A stretch of DNA of 64,000 bases from Raphanus sativus. Its lineage: Eukaryota > Streptophyta > Magnoliopsida > Brassicales > Brassicaceae. The stretch lies in contig NC_079516.1 of NCBI RefSeq assembly GCF_000801105.2, forward strand, positions 2,790,001 to 2,854,000, written 5' to 3'. The notes below the pieces were generated by a model. The model was given only the letters and a program-made list of their open reading frames with translations, was not told where the DNA came from and searched no databases. Of the stretch, positions 1-11,746 are shown piece after piece. A program made the position numbers and the translations under genes. The stretch's first letter is position 1; each line of letters opens with the position of its first letter.

Positions 1-299
1 TATTATTTGGCAGAGGAATCTATACCTAACTATATGTTAGGATTCCGCTACTAAGGCAAATTACAGACAACGAACCTCATCAGCTCTTGGAGACAATTCC
101 TTCATGATCAAGCAGAACATTCTCCCAAACCATTGTCTTTAGACTGAAAACTTTGTAACGGAATAGTAAGTTATTTTGTTTCAACCTGCACATGAAGAAA
201 AATGAGAAAACATGGAAAACCTTTAACTCAAGTAATATCATGTAACCATAAAACCAACCTTGCTGAATGACTCTCCTTGGTTAAGTAAATAGAGAAGTT

Positions 300-1850
300 T
301 CTTGATGAGCTAAAGAGAGAATAACAACAACAACAAAGAAGACGCAATAGTAAGCTTTAGTGTTTACCTGGAGCACCTTGTAGTGTCATCTATGATGCGC
401 TGCAGTTTCTAAGGATGGCCTCCATTGGAAATGTGAGGTTAAACCCACCCATTGGAAAAAAGTATTGTGAGACACATTATTATCAGTGCACCAGTTCAAA
501 AAGAAAAGAGTTTAGAAGACGTAAGACGTTGGAACACTCACTGAGTTTTGTCTAGCAAATGAACTCTGAAGGCCATCAAAAGCTGCAGTGAAAATAAATA
601 AAGGCAAAGTAATGTATGTACACCATTGAAGTGAAACAGCCAAAGTAATATATGTGTACAAAACAACCAAAGTTTCTCGGCACTACCAAGCACTGAATCG
701 CTTGCGACTCTGTTGAGTCCTCGATAGGATCCATAATGACAACTCTCATCTTCTTCTTCTTGGTTGGGTCAGAGGGTGCGAGCTAACAGTGAGCAAACAA
801 CTAAAACCACACAATCAGACAAAGCAATAAAAAGATCAAAGTCTAACTTGAGCTTTGTCGAAATAATTAAGATATGAAAGGATCTATTACAGAGCAATAA
901 CAGAACAAAACTTAAGAACAGGAAGGAAAGTGAAAAAGGACCACTTTGACATGTGTAGTGGACCTCTTATCATGAACGATTGATGCACTATTTTCCATGA
1001 GTAGCACGTTTGGCTTCCTGTGCTTCGCCACTCTTACTTGAGCTGCTATTTCCCTCATCAGCAAGGTCTCCAAATCCCTTTGGAAGATGCAGACAAAAAA
1101 ACTGCAGAGAGCAGGGGCAACTCAGCAGTTGCAGTAAATGTGGTTTAATATGTGTGGCTGTTAGAGTGGTAGAAAGAAACAACTTTTGTAACAGTTATTG
1201 ACAAAAAAAAAAACACCTTATGCATTCGTCAAAGACCAGGTTAGGTATGTTGATTTGAGTGGCATATCTACAGCTCAAGTTTTACCTTGGTGAACCCTTT
1301 GTTGATGTAATCGAAGATTTCACCAATAGTCATTGTCTCAGCCTTAGTTACCTCCTCCTCATTCACCAGCTTGGCAATCTCTGGGTTACAATCCAACTTG
1401 CAACAATAAGCAAAACAAATATGATTAAGATTGCACCGAAGATTCATGTGGCATCTTACCAAATACAGAGAAAAAAGAGAGACTAAAAACATAGCTAGGA
1501 CTGTGAAGCATGAAACTTTTGCAGCTACAATCACTCACCAGTTCATCTACTCGATTGTGATTGCGAAGAAATTCTGCAGGATGTAATTAGCTCCTGGTTT
1601 GAGTTGAGGCCGTATCATGGAGCACGATTAGATGAGATGAAGCTTGCTTCGCGGAGAAAAAAACGGAAACTGGTTAATTAGATTACAGTGCAGACAGATG
1701 GAAGGAAACATGAAAGTGGAGCGAGACGGCACATACGTGTTCATCGATGATGGCGAATTGGTAGATTCCCGGAAGCATGATCGGGTATCATGGCGGTCGA
1801 TCAATTGTCTTAGGGAGGATTTAGAATTTGGTTCAACGTGAACTGATACA
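300..1850 (-). pseudogene. decayed multi-exon gene of unknown family
   Basis: I do not recognise this gene. On the minus strand, exon-like pieces with plausible splice sites lie at about 1580-1547 (ends NHNRVDEL before GTGAGT), 1400-1290 (contains CNPEIAKLVNEEEVTKAETM and ends before GTAAAA), 1105-985 (GFGDLADEGNSSSSKSGEAQ), about 790-690 (lysine-rich DPTKKKKMRVV) and about 585-545 (FDGLQSSFARQNS). Joined, they would give a hydrophilic, acidic and lysine-rich protein. The third piece runs into TAG, while the following codons stay open in a neighbouring frame (MENSASIVHDK), which suggests a frameshift. No clear start is visible. It may be a pseudogene or a poorly sequenced real gene. Only the presence of spliced coding-like exons is supported. 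Confidence 0.35.
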
Positions 1851-2251
1851 AAAGGATTTATATATGAGAAGAAACACAGGGAGGTGGAAGGATGCATCTG
1901 ATTAGATAGGATTGAAGAACGTTATTGAATGAATGGGAGTGGATGATGATTAATATAATAGAAATGGCGAATTGATTCTGATGAATTGGAAGAGACGAAG
2001 CCGCCTGGTTTTGTTAACGATGGGCCAATTGACATTGATCAGCAGCTGATGGGCCAATTGACATAAATCAGTAGCCCACAGAAGTAAACTCATTATTAAT
2101 ATGTGATCGATTAATTGAGTGTGTGACATGGCAAAACAACAATCCTTCATTGGTTGAATTATTGATCCGACGTGGATAGGGTAAGAGCTGAGATTATTTA
2201 GCTTTTAGTATTGTATATTGATTAGACTAAAGATGCTTTAGTTTGTAGAAA

Positions 2252-2525
2252 TATAAGCTCAAAGAATGTCTTAGAACTTTAAACTTGATATGAAGAACAC
2301 AACTCAATATAAAGAACTCTCTTTATTAAACTCTCTCTTAAGGAAACACTCAAAAACCTTAAGCTCTCAACTCACAATATAAACTCTTATATTGAATGCA
2401 ACACTCTTGCATCTCTTATATAGATTTTAGTATTCCTAAACTCTTAGGTAATAACTTTCCTATTCCTAATACACTTGGATTAGTGTTGCTTAGACTCTAA
2501 GCTAACTTCATGTTTATCTCCAACA
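2252..2525 (-). repeat. Copia 3' LTR
   Basis: This 274-bp repeat matches 6691-6964 and 9441-9715 almost base for base, with differences mainly in homopolymer runs. It directly follows the polypurine tract on the element strand. The target duplication AGAAA abuts it at 2247-2251. Confidence 0.92.
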
Positions 2526-5500
2526 TTATCCCCCTTAAACTTGAAGTTATTCTTTCCCACATCTTGAACTCCCACTAAATCTTTCATTTCCTTGAACTTA
2601 GTTCTTCCCAAAGCTTTTGTCAGAATATCAGCCCTTTGCTCAGCTCCCGGAACATGTTGAACATCAACTAGCTCATTCTCGATGCATTCTCGTATGAAGT
2701 GGTAGCGCTTGTGAATGTGCTTGCTGCGTCCGTGGAAGACGGGATTCTTTGTAAGTGCTATGGCAGATTTATTGTCAAGCCTTATGATGACTCGATCACC
2801 ACCATCTCCAACGACTTCTCCCATTAGTTCTTGCAACCATATGGCTTGTTTTGCGGCTTCGGTTGCTGCCATAAACTCAGCCTCACAAGAAGATAATGCC
2901 ACCCGTTTCCTGCTTCTGAGAACACCAAGTAATAGGACTATTATTCAAGTAAAATATATGCCCAGTAGTACTCCTACCATCATCCTCATCAATATTGTGA
3001 CTTGAGTCACTAAAACCTTCTAGACTCAACGAGTTTGCTTCCTTGTACACGAGGCCTACTCCTGTCGTTCCCTTTAGGTATCTTAGTATTTGTTTTAACG
3101 CTGCTCCGTGCGAACGCTTCGGTTGATGCATATATCGACTAAGTAAACCAACTGAGAACGCAAGATCTGGCCGTGTGTGTAGCACATACCTTAAACACCC
3201 GATCTACGCCTGTACTCCTTTGCATCGATGTCGTCTTCTTCCTCTGATTTAGACAACTTCAGACCAAACTCCATAGGTGTATGAGTGGCATTACACTCAT
3301 CCATGCCGGCTTCCTTTAAAATCTTCTCCGCATATCTGGCTTGACTCAACGTGATCTTCCCCTTCTCTGTGTTACTTCAATCCCGAGGTAGTAGGTTAGT
3401 AACCCAAGATCGCTCATATCAAAATTGCTGGACATTTGCTTTTTAAAGACGTCAATTATGTGTTCGTTAGAACCTGTGACCAAGAGGTCATCGACGTATA
3501 CAGCAACAAGAAGAAGCTCATCGTGCTCTTGCTTGCGATATAAGGCTGGTTCTTTTGTACACCTTTTGAATAGTAGTTGCTCCAGAACTTTGTTTAGCTT
3601 TTCATTCCATGCCCTTGGTGCTTGTCTCAGTCCATACAGAGCTTTGTTAAGTCTGTATACTTTATCTTCTTCACCCTGCACTTCAAATCCCTCGGGTTGT
3701 TTAACGTATACGACCTCTTTTTTAGGTCACCGTTGAGGAAAGCGGTCTTTACGTCTAGATGATGGATCACCCACCCCTTTGATGCTGCAAGAGCAACAAG
3801 AAACCTTACAGTTTCAATACGAGCAACCGGTGCGAAAACTTCTTCAAAATCAATGCCGTGCCTTTGAATATATCCCTTAGCCACCAATCTCGATTTATAT
3901 TTGTTTATGCTCCCATCTGCGTTTCTTTTTATCTTGAAAATCCACTTTAAACCTATTGCTTTAGCTCCTGGTGAAGGTCAACTAAGTTCCAGGTTTTATT
4001 CTTCACAATGGAACTGATCTCGTCCTCGCACGCGTCACGCCACACTTGCTCCTCCATTGCAGTCTTGAAATCCCACGGTTCTTCATCTAGGAGAAACAAT
4101 AACCGCTCTCCTTCTGCTTCAGCTAGAAGTATATAGTCATCTAATACCCTGGTTTCTTAGTGATTCTAGTAGAACGTCGCAACTCTGTTTCCTCTGTTTC
4201 TTCTTCAAACTCTGAAGATAAATCATTGTTCTCTTCCTCTGTTGCATCATTATTACTTCTTCTTTAACACCCTCGCTGATAGTCTCTTTATCTTTACTGC
4301 CTCATCTATGATCTCTTCGAGCCCTTGGTTACCGTATTCTCCAAAGCCAATCTTGAAACTTCCTGGTTTCTCTGTTTCGTTTCCTCTTGATTTGTTCCAA
4401 TCCCAAGGTTTATTTTCTTCAAACACAAACATCTCGACTAACAATAATCTTTTGGTATGTAGGGTCAAGTAGTCTGTAGGCTTTAGAACCGGGCTCGGTT
4501 CCTAAGTTTACCAACGTACGAGACCTTTTGTCTAATTTCTTCAACCCTGCCGAATCTACCTTTGCATGAGCAATGCACCCAAACACTCGAATGTGCTCAA
4601 TACTCGGCTTTCTTCCTTTGAATGCCTCGTATGGAGTCTGAGAGACTAATGTCTTAGTCGCAATACGGTTTATTAGGTACGTTGAGTGCCTAACTGCTTC
4701 CCCCCACAAGTAATTTGGCACACTCATGTGTGTTAAGATACTTCTAGTCATCTCTAGCAACGTTCTATTACGCCTCTCTACTACTCCATTCTGTTGTGGC
4801 GTGTATGGAGCGGTCAAATGACGTTGTATTCCTGCCTTCTCGCAGAAATCCCGAAACTCTGTGCTGGTGAACTCTCCGCCTCGATCCGTTCTTAATGTCT
4901 TTATGCTTGTGCCTGCTTCATGTTCAACTATCTGTTTAAACCTCTTAAACTTCTCGAATGCTTCTCCCTTCTCCTTTAGCAATATAGACCACATATAACG
5001 CGAGTGATCATCAATGAGCACAAATATATATCTACTCTTTCCTGCAGTTTTTGGTGCTATTGGTCCACAAAGGTCACCATGTATGAGCTCAAGGACCGTG
5101 CTTGCACGATATGTCGTAGATTGTGGGAATGGTTTCCTCGTTTGTTTAGCTTGCAGACAAGAGCTACAGATCTCCTTCTCAATTTTTAGTTCGGGGAGTC
5201 CTCGAACAAGATTCTTGCTTACCATCATCTTTAGTGCATCAGCTCCAAGATGTCCAAGGCGCGCATGCCACTGTGAGTACTCGTGATGTATCTCCGTTTG
5301 TAAACATCTCTGTTCTGCTGTTTCCATAACTACTTTGTATAGTCGGTTTCTTGCCCTAGGCGCCTTCACAATGAGATTACCGTCTCTGTCATGTAAAGTA
5401 AGATAGTCTTCTCTCATTCTAACGTCGCATCCTGACTCCGTAGCTTGCCCGAGACTTATAATGTTACTCTTAAGATCTGGTATGAAATAGACGTCTGCAA

Positions 5501-6648
5501 GTATCTTCCTCTTCCCATCTTGACTAACAAATAGAATTGATCCTTTTCCCTTGATATCTACTCTTGAGTCGTCTCCAAACCGAACCTTCCCAGTAATCTT
5601 ATCATCCAACGAATTGAAATAGCTTCGGTTCCCAGTCATATGGTTGCTAGCACCGTTATCTAAATACCATATTCTGTCACTATCGGTATTTGACTCGAAG
5701 TTCTTAGGCGTTACATTCCGTTCGTTGAGGTAGACGATCTCCTGCATCATTAATCTATCGGCTTCCTGAGTCATGTCACCATCTTTGCTTTCAGTTGTTT
5801 CTTGCAACTTCAACAGTCTGTCAGGGCATGTCGCTGCAAAGTGTCCCTGTTTATCGCATCTAAAACATGTCACCTTAGAGTTATCTCGACTTTCCCAGTA
5901 AGATCTTGTATTATCTCTGTTATCCCATATGTTCTGCCACGACCTCTTCCTCTGTTATAGTTTCTACCTCTCTCGCCTCTCTTCCTCCTTGATAGTCTCG
6001 ATAGGGTTGAGATTCAGTATTAGTATACATCAACTTGTTCTGATCCTGTGTATCTTCTTCTTCTTCACTTACTCGCTCCTCATATGTCTTTAATCGTCCT
6101 ATAACGTCTTCTAAACTTGCTGTCTTTAGGTCCAGTAATTGTTCTAAAGAAGCAACCATGAAAATATATTTCTTGCGCGGTAAGCTTCCCAATAGCTTCT
6201 TTACGAGCTTTGTTTCTTCTATCTTTTCTCCTAAAGTTTCAGCTTTTGAGGATATCTCTGATATTTTACCGACGAAGTCATCAATCTTATCTGTTTCTTT
6301 CATCTTCAAGCGGTCAAATTCATTCATCAGAGTATGAAGTCGGGCTTCTCGAACTCTCTCAGCTCCAACATGACGTGTTTTGATTGCATCCCATACCTTC
6401 TTTGCAGAGTCGAGACTCCCAATTTGTAAGACCAATGATTCTGGTATGGATTGACAGATCAGAGCGGTTGCCATGGTATTTTTCTTCTTCTCAGTGGTCT
6501 CTCCTTCGACAGCCTCCCATACTTCATGAACATCGAGTAACAACTTCATGCGAATCGCCCATACTGTATAGTTTGTGGTGGTTAACATTGGACACTTGAT
6601 GGAGGATGATCCTCCTTTGTCTTTCGTTGCCACAACTATATCTCCCAT
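2480..6648 (-). pseudogene. Copia gag-pol polyprotein, frameshifted
   Basis: In element order: gag (starts MGDIVVATKDKG at 6648, UBN2/gag-2 type), zinc knuckle CFRCDKQGHFAATC (about 5870), protease with DNGAS instead of the commoner DSGAS (about 5660), GAG-pre-integrase HARLGHLG (about 5265), integrase with the D-D-E residues in HGDLCGP, LRTDRGGEF and QQNGVVERRN (about 5100-4770), reverse transcriptase with [10 protein letters not shown] (about 3750) and YVDD (about 3490), and RNase H ending in SSCEAEFMAATEAAKQ (about 2890). This gag-PR-INT-RT-RH order defines Copia. The frame breaks near 5930, 4440, 3725, 3340 and 2895, so this copy as written cannot make one polyprotein. Some breaks may be base-calling errors. 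Confidence 0.9.
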
Positions 6649-6690
6649 CTCTTTCTCCTTGATTACTTTAAGTATGGCTCTGATACCAAA

Positions 6691-6964
6691 TATAAGCTCA
6701 AAGAATGTCTTAGAACTTTAAACTTGATATGAAGAACACAACTCAATATAAAGAACTCTCTTTATTAAACTCTCTCTTAAAGGAAACACTCAAAACCTTA
6801 AGCTCTCAACTCACAATATAAACTCTATATTGAATGCAACACTCTTGCATCTCTTATATAGATTTTAGTATTCCTAAACTCTTAGGTAATAACTTTCCTA
6901 TTCCTAATACACTTGGAATTAGTGTTGCTTAGACTCTAAGCTAACTTCATGTTTATCTCCAACA
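6691..6964 (-). repeat. Copia 5' LTR, first contig copy
   Basis: It is followed on the element strand, after two bases, by the tRNA-Met primer-binding site at 6688-6676. The next plus-strand bases, agaaaac, run into the N gap. They look like the genomic flank seen after the third LTR at 9716. Confidence 0.92.
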
Positions 6965-6971
6965 AGAAAAC

Positions 6972-7071
6972 NNNNNNNNNNNNNNNNNNNNNNNNNNNNN
7001 NNNNNNNNNNNNNNNNNNNNNNNNNNNNNNNNNNNNNNNNNNNNNNNNNNNNNNNNNNNNNNNNNNNNNNN
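6972..7071. other. assembly gap of exactly 100 N
   Basis: One hundred undetermined bases, the conventional filler for a gap of unknown size. The sequences on either side are two versions of the same half of the Copia element, so the gap probably marks two unmerged overlapping contigs rather than missing DNA. Confidence 0.97.
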
Positions 7072-9715
7072 CCCTTGGTTACCGTATTCTCCAAAGCCAA
7101 TCTTGAAAACTTCCTGGTTTCTCTGTTTCGTTTCCTCTTGATTTGTTCCAATCCCAAGGTTTATTTTCTTCAAACACAACATCTCGACTGACAATAATCT
7201 TTTGGTATGTAGGGTCAAGTAGTCTGTAGGCTTTAGAACCGGGCTCGGTTCCTAAGTTTACCAACGTACGAGACCTTTTTGTCTAATTTCTTCAACCCTG
7301 CCGAATCTACCTTTGCATGAGCAATGCACCCAAACACTCGAATGTGCTCAATACTCGGCTTTCTTCCTTTGAATGCCTCGTATGGAGTCTGAGAGACTAA
7401 TGTCTTAGTCGCAATACGGTTTATTAGGTACGTTGAGTGCCTAACTGCTTCCCCCCACAAGTAATTTGGCACACTCATGTGTGTTAGATACTTCTAAGTC
7501 ATCTCTAGCAACGTTCTATTACGCCTCTCTACTACTCCATTCTGTTGTGGCGTGTATGGAGCGGTCAAATGACGTTGTATTCCTGCCTTCTCGCAGAAAT
7601 CCCGAAACTCTGTGCTGGTGAACTCTCCGCCTCGATCCGTTCTTAATGTCTTTATGCTTGTGCCTGCTTCATGTTCAACTATCTGTTTAAACCTCTTAAA
7701 CTTCTCGAATGCTTCTCCCTTCTCCTTTAGCAATATAGACCACATATAACGCGAGTGATCATCAATGCAGCACAATATATATCTACTCTTTCCTGCAGTT
7801 TTTGGTGCTATTGGTCCACAAAGGTCACCATGTATGAGCTCAAGGACCGTGCTTGCACGATATGTCGTAGATTGTGGGAATGGTTTCCTCGTTTGTTTAG
7901 CTTGCAGACAAGAGCTACAGATCTCCTTCTCAATTTTTAGTTCGGGGAGTCCTCGAACAAGATTCTTGCTTACCATCATCTTTAGTGCATCAGCTCCAAG
8001 ATGTCCAAGGCGCGCATGCCACTGTGAGTACTCGTGATGTATCTCCGTTTGTAAACATCTCTGTTCTGCTGTTTCCATAACTACTTTGTATAGTCGGTTT
8101 CTTGCCCTAGGCGCCTTCACAATGAGATTACCGTCTCTGTCATGTAAAGTAAGATAGTCTTCTCTCATTCTAACGTCGCATCCTGACTCCGTAGCTTGCC
8201 CGAGACTTATAATGTTACTCTTAAGATCTGGTATGAAATAGACGTCTGCAAGTATCTTCCTCTTCCCATCTTGACTAACAAATAGAATTGATCCTTTTCC
8301 CTTGATATCTACTCTTGAGTCGTCTCCAAACCGAACCTTCCCAGTAATCTTATCATCCAACGAATTGAAATAGCTTCGGTTCCCAGTCATATGGTTGCTA
8401 GCACCGTTATCTAAATACCATATTCTGTCACTATCGGTATTTGACTCGAAGTTCTTAGGCGTTACATTCCGTTCGTTGAGGTAGACGATCTCCTGCATCA
8501 TTAATCTATCGGCTTCCTGAGTCATGTCACCATCTTTGCTTTCAGTTGTTTCTTGCAACTTCAACAGTCTGTCAGGGCATGTCGCTGCAAAGTGTCCCTG
8601 TTTATCGCATCTAAAACATGTCACCTTAGAGTTATCTCGACTTTCCCAGTAAGATCTTGTATTATCTCTGTTATCCCAATATGTTCTGCCACGACCTCTT
8701 CCTCTGTTATAGTTTCTACCACCTCTGCCTCGTCCTCCTTGATAGTCTCGATAGGGTTGAGATTCAGTATTAGTATACATCAACTTGTTCTGATCCTGTG
8801 TATCTTCTTCTTCTTCACTTACTCGCTCCTCATATGTCTTTAATCGTCCTATAACGTCTTCTAAACTTGCTGTCTTTAGGTCCAGTAATTGTTCTAAAGA
8901 AGCAACCATGAAAATATATTTCTTGCGCGGTAAGCTTCCCAATAGCTTCTTTACGAGCTTTGTTTCTTCTATCTTTTCTCCTAAAGTTTCAGCTTTTGAG
9001 GATATCTCTGATATTTTACCGACGAAGTCATCAATCTTATCTGTTTCTTTCATCTTCAAGCGGTCAAATTCATTCATCAGAGTATGAAGTCGGGCTTCTC
9101 GAACTCTCTCAGCTCCAACATGACGTGTTTTGATTGCATCCCATACCTTCTTTGCAGAGTCGAGACTCCCAATTTGTAAGACCAATGATTCTGGTATGGA
9201 TTGACAGATCAGAGCGGTTGCCATGGTATTTTTCTTCTTCTCAGTGGTCTCTCCTTCGACAGCCTCCCATACTTCATGAACATCGAGTAACAACTTCATG
9301 CGAATCGCCCATACTGTATAGTTTGTGGTGGTTAACATTGGACACTTGATGGAGGATGATCCTCCTTTGTCTTTCGTTGCCACAACTATATCTCCCATCT
9401 CTTTCTCCTTGATTACTTTAAGTATGGCTCTGATACCAAATATAAGCTCAAAGAATGTCTTAGAACTTTAAACTTGATATGAAGAACACAACTCAATATA
9501 AAGAACTCTCTTTATTAAACTCTCTCTTAAGGAAACACTCAAAAACCTTAAGCTCTCAACTCACAATATAAACTCTTATATTGAATGCAACACTCTTGCA
9601 TCTCTTATATAGATTTTAGTATTCCTAAACTCTTAGGTAATAACTTTCCTATTCCTAATACACTTGGAATTAGTGTTGCTTAGACTCTAAGCTAACTTCA
9701 TGTTTATCTCCAACA
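7072..9715 (-). mobile_element. second copy of the Copia 5' half (probable contig overlap)
   Basis: The stretch from 7072 repeats 4322-6964 nearly identically, including gag, zinc knuckle, protease and integrase, then the primer-binding site (9438-9426) and LTR (9441-9715). One long frame from 9398 to 7494 joins gag to integrase without the break near 5930 seen in the first copy. It carries its own single-base indels where the first copy is clean (for example near 7104 and 7495). It has no 3' half, no 3' LTR and no separate target duplication. A truncated tandem insertion is possible, but unmerged assembly overlap explains everything. Confidence 0.85.
9441..9715 (-). repeat. Copia 5' LTR, second contig copy
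   Basis: 275 bp, matching the two other LTR copies. It is followed at 9716-9720 by AGAAA, the target duplication also present at 2247-2251. Together 2247-2251 and 9716-9720 bracket a single insertion event. Confidence 0.92.
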
Positions 9716-9720
9716 AGAAA

Positions 9721-11746
9721 AACCTTTTTTGAGTTGAATAAATTTGACATTTCTTTCAAAAAGAATACGTGAATAACAGAGAAAGCTATCATGTAGGTTC
9801 CACCATTCTTGTAAGTTTTATAAACCGAAGTTCTTGGAAATTTCCTGTGATTTGTAATGAAATTTCCCTTTTAATCAATTTGATCAGTCCGGTTTAAAAT
9901 TTCCCTTCAAGAAGGTACTCCGAGCATGACCAGATAAGCACCTACAACAAGGCCACAACACATAATTAAACTGCATAAAAAGCACAATCATCGTTTGTTA
10001 ATGCTAATTACTCCATCTTTTGACATATGTGATGCACTCCATGAACTATTCTGGTTCACCAAAACTATCAGTGTCATGTTCCATCTGCACAAAATGCATT
10101 GCAAAGTTGTCGTTTATTACTTCTACTAGCCTATCATTCAAAGCCATATATATAGATACCTCTATATTTCATACAAATGAAAATGTTGTATGAATGATTT
10201 AAAGGAACCTAAATTTTGCATCCCACTTCAACCATATGTTATACTTCTCATCTTATAAGTAGATCCAAATTCCATTCACTTAACCCGAGCTTCTTTTTTT
10301 GGGAAGTACCAGTCTCCCCTTGCATTTTTATTTCTCCTTTTCTTCTTGATAACAGCTAGATAAACCATGGATTCACTTCTTGTCCTAACTTAGACACTTC
10401 CACCAATCTCGTGATTCTTTCTTGCCCTAGCTTAGCAAGAAGATACATCCTTCCAAGGGCGAAGCTACTCATTTTTTGGGTGGGGGCAGTTATATACCCT
10501 TTATGACATTTATAATTTTAGTACAATTGTCCATCAAATTTTAAATTTGCCTCAGTAGATTTATTAAATAATGCTTTGATATTTAACTTTGGCCCCCGGC
10601 AAAAACATTTTATAGATTCGCTACGGTCTCTTTTCTGTATACGTACCTCCATTCATCTACTTCAAAACTATCATGGTTTACTCAAATGGTCGGGATGAGT
10701 TATTTAGCCAAATAGCTTAGAACTAATCGAGTGCAAACAGCAACATCTGAATTTTACGAAGCTCTACGGCTGTGATATACATCTCATATATAAATCACTC
10801 GATAAATATGTTAACCAATCTATGATACCAAGTCATTGACTTCATCTTAGCAAAAAAAAAGAAAAGTCATTGACTTTTCATGATGCATGCCTGCATGGTA
10901 CAAATTGATAGAAATATCAGCCAATCAAAGTGTATACCAGGACACTCACAAAGCATATAATAAATACGAAAAAAGTTAACGTTGCAAAACGATTTAAAAA
11001 GAAAATAAATTAAAAATATAGAAAATTCACAAAATTAATTAGTAATTACTCCACTCCCCAAGAGAAAAAAAAATAGAAAATCTCTTTTTCCAAAAATTGC
11101 AATCTGTTCATCTTCATCGTCTTCTTCTTCTTCTTCATTATTAAACCTAAATCAAGCCGCAACAACCTCTCTCTCTAGGTTCCTCTCTCTATATCTCCGT
11201 CTCTTACTCCACAGCTGAGAAGCTTTTCTTCACATTGTAATCGTCATTTCAGGATTGAGAAAGGAGCTCAATCCGTTACTCATTTTTGGAACTCGAGATC
11301 TGAACGTTCTGATCGTCCGATCATTGTTATCACTGAAGTACTCTCTAGAAATCGATCTTCTGGTAATTACTCTTCGTCATTTTCGATTCGATTCGATTCC
11401 TCTGATATTTGATTTCTTAGTACATTTTGTTTGAATATGCGAAAGATTGTGACTTTGGGGTGATGATTGAGCTTAATTGTTATCAATGATAGTGAAGAAT
11501 GGTTAACAGCTAGCTTTTCTCGAATATGTCATTGAGCTTATTGTTATCATTCATTGTAAGAGATCTAATTTAGCTAGAGATCACTTTATCAGTTACTTTC
11601 ATCATTCTCTTTACATCAGTATCAGCATTTTATTTGTGGATTATTTACACTAAACCTTACTCTCCTGTTTTTTTATGACATAGGTGTGAACTAAAGAGGT
11701 GACGGACAAAAGAAAATTGTTTTTACATTCTTGAATGGACTAAGAA
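9721..11746. other. intergenic DNA, then promoter and leader of the kinase gene
   Basis: No convincing gene is present. About 10475-10630 is a short stretch that looks like an old transposon relic (low confidence). From about 11095 the DNA becomes pyrimidine-rich, with CTT repeats, which resembles a plant 5' leader. A leader intron probably runs from GTAATTAC near 11363 to the AG before GTGTGAAC near 11683, just upstream of the kinase start codon. Confidence 0.5.

Larger units (their letters stand above)
2252..6964 (-). mobile_element. Ty1/Copia LTR retrotransposon
   Basis: A complete-looking minus-strand Copia element of about 4.7 kb. It is bounded by LTRs at 2252-2525 (3' LTR) and 6691-6964 (5' LTR). 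The LTRs start TGTTGG and end TTATA on the element strand. A 5-bp target duplication AGAAA lies at 2247-2251 and recurs at 6965-6969 and 9716-9720. The primer-binding site complementary to initiator tRNA-Met (TGGTATCAGAGCC) lies at 6688-6676, and the polypurine tract AAGGGGGATAA at 2536-2526. Near-identical LTRs imply recent insertion. The polyprotein is interrupted by several single-base indels, some of which look like sequencing errors because the duplicated half at 7072-9715 lacks them. Confidence 0.93.

Noticed and set aside
8553..8843. Plus-strand open frames across the Copia element
   Set aside because: They mirror the gag-pol coding sequence on the other strand and show no independent protein features.
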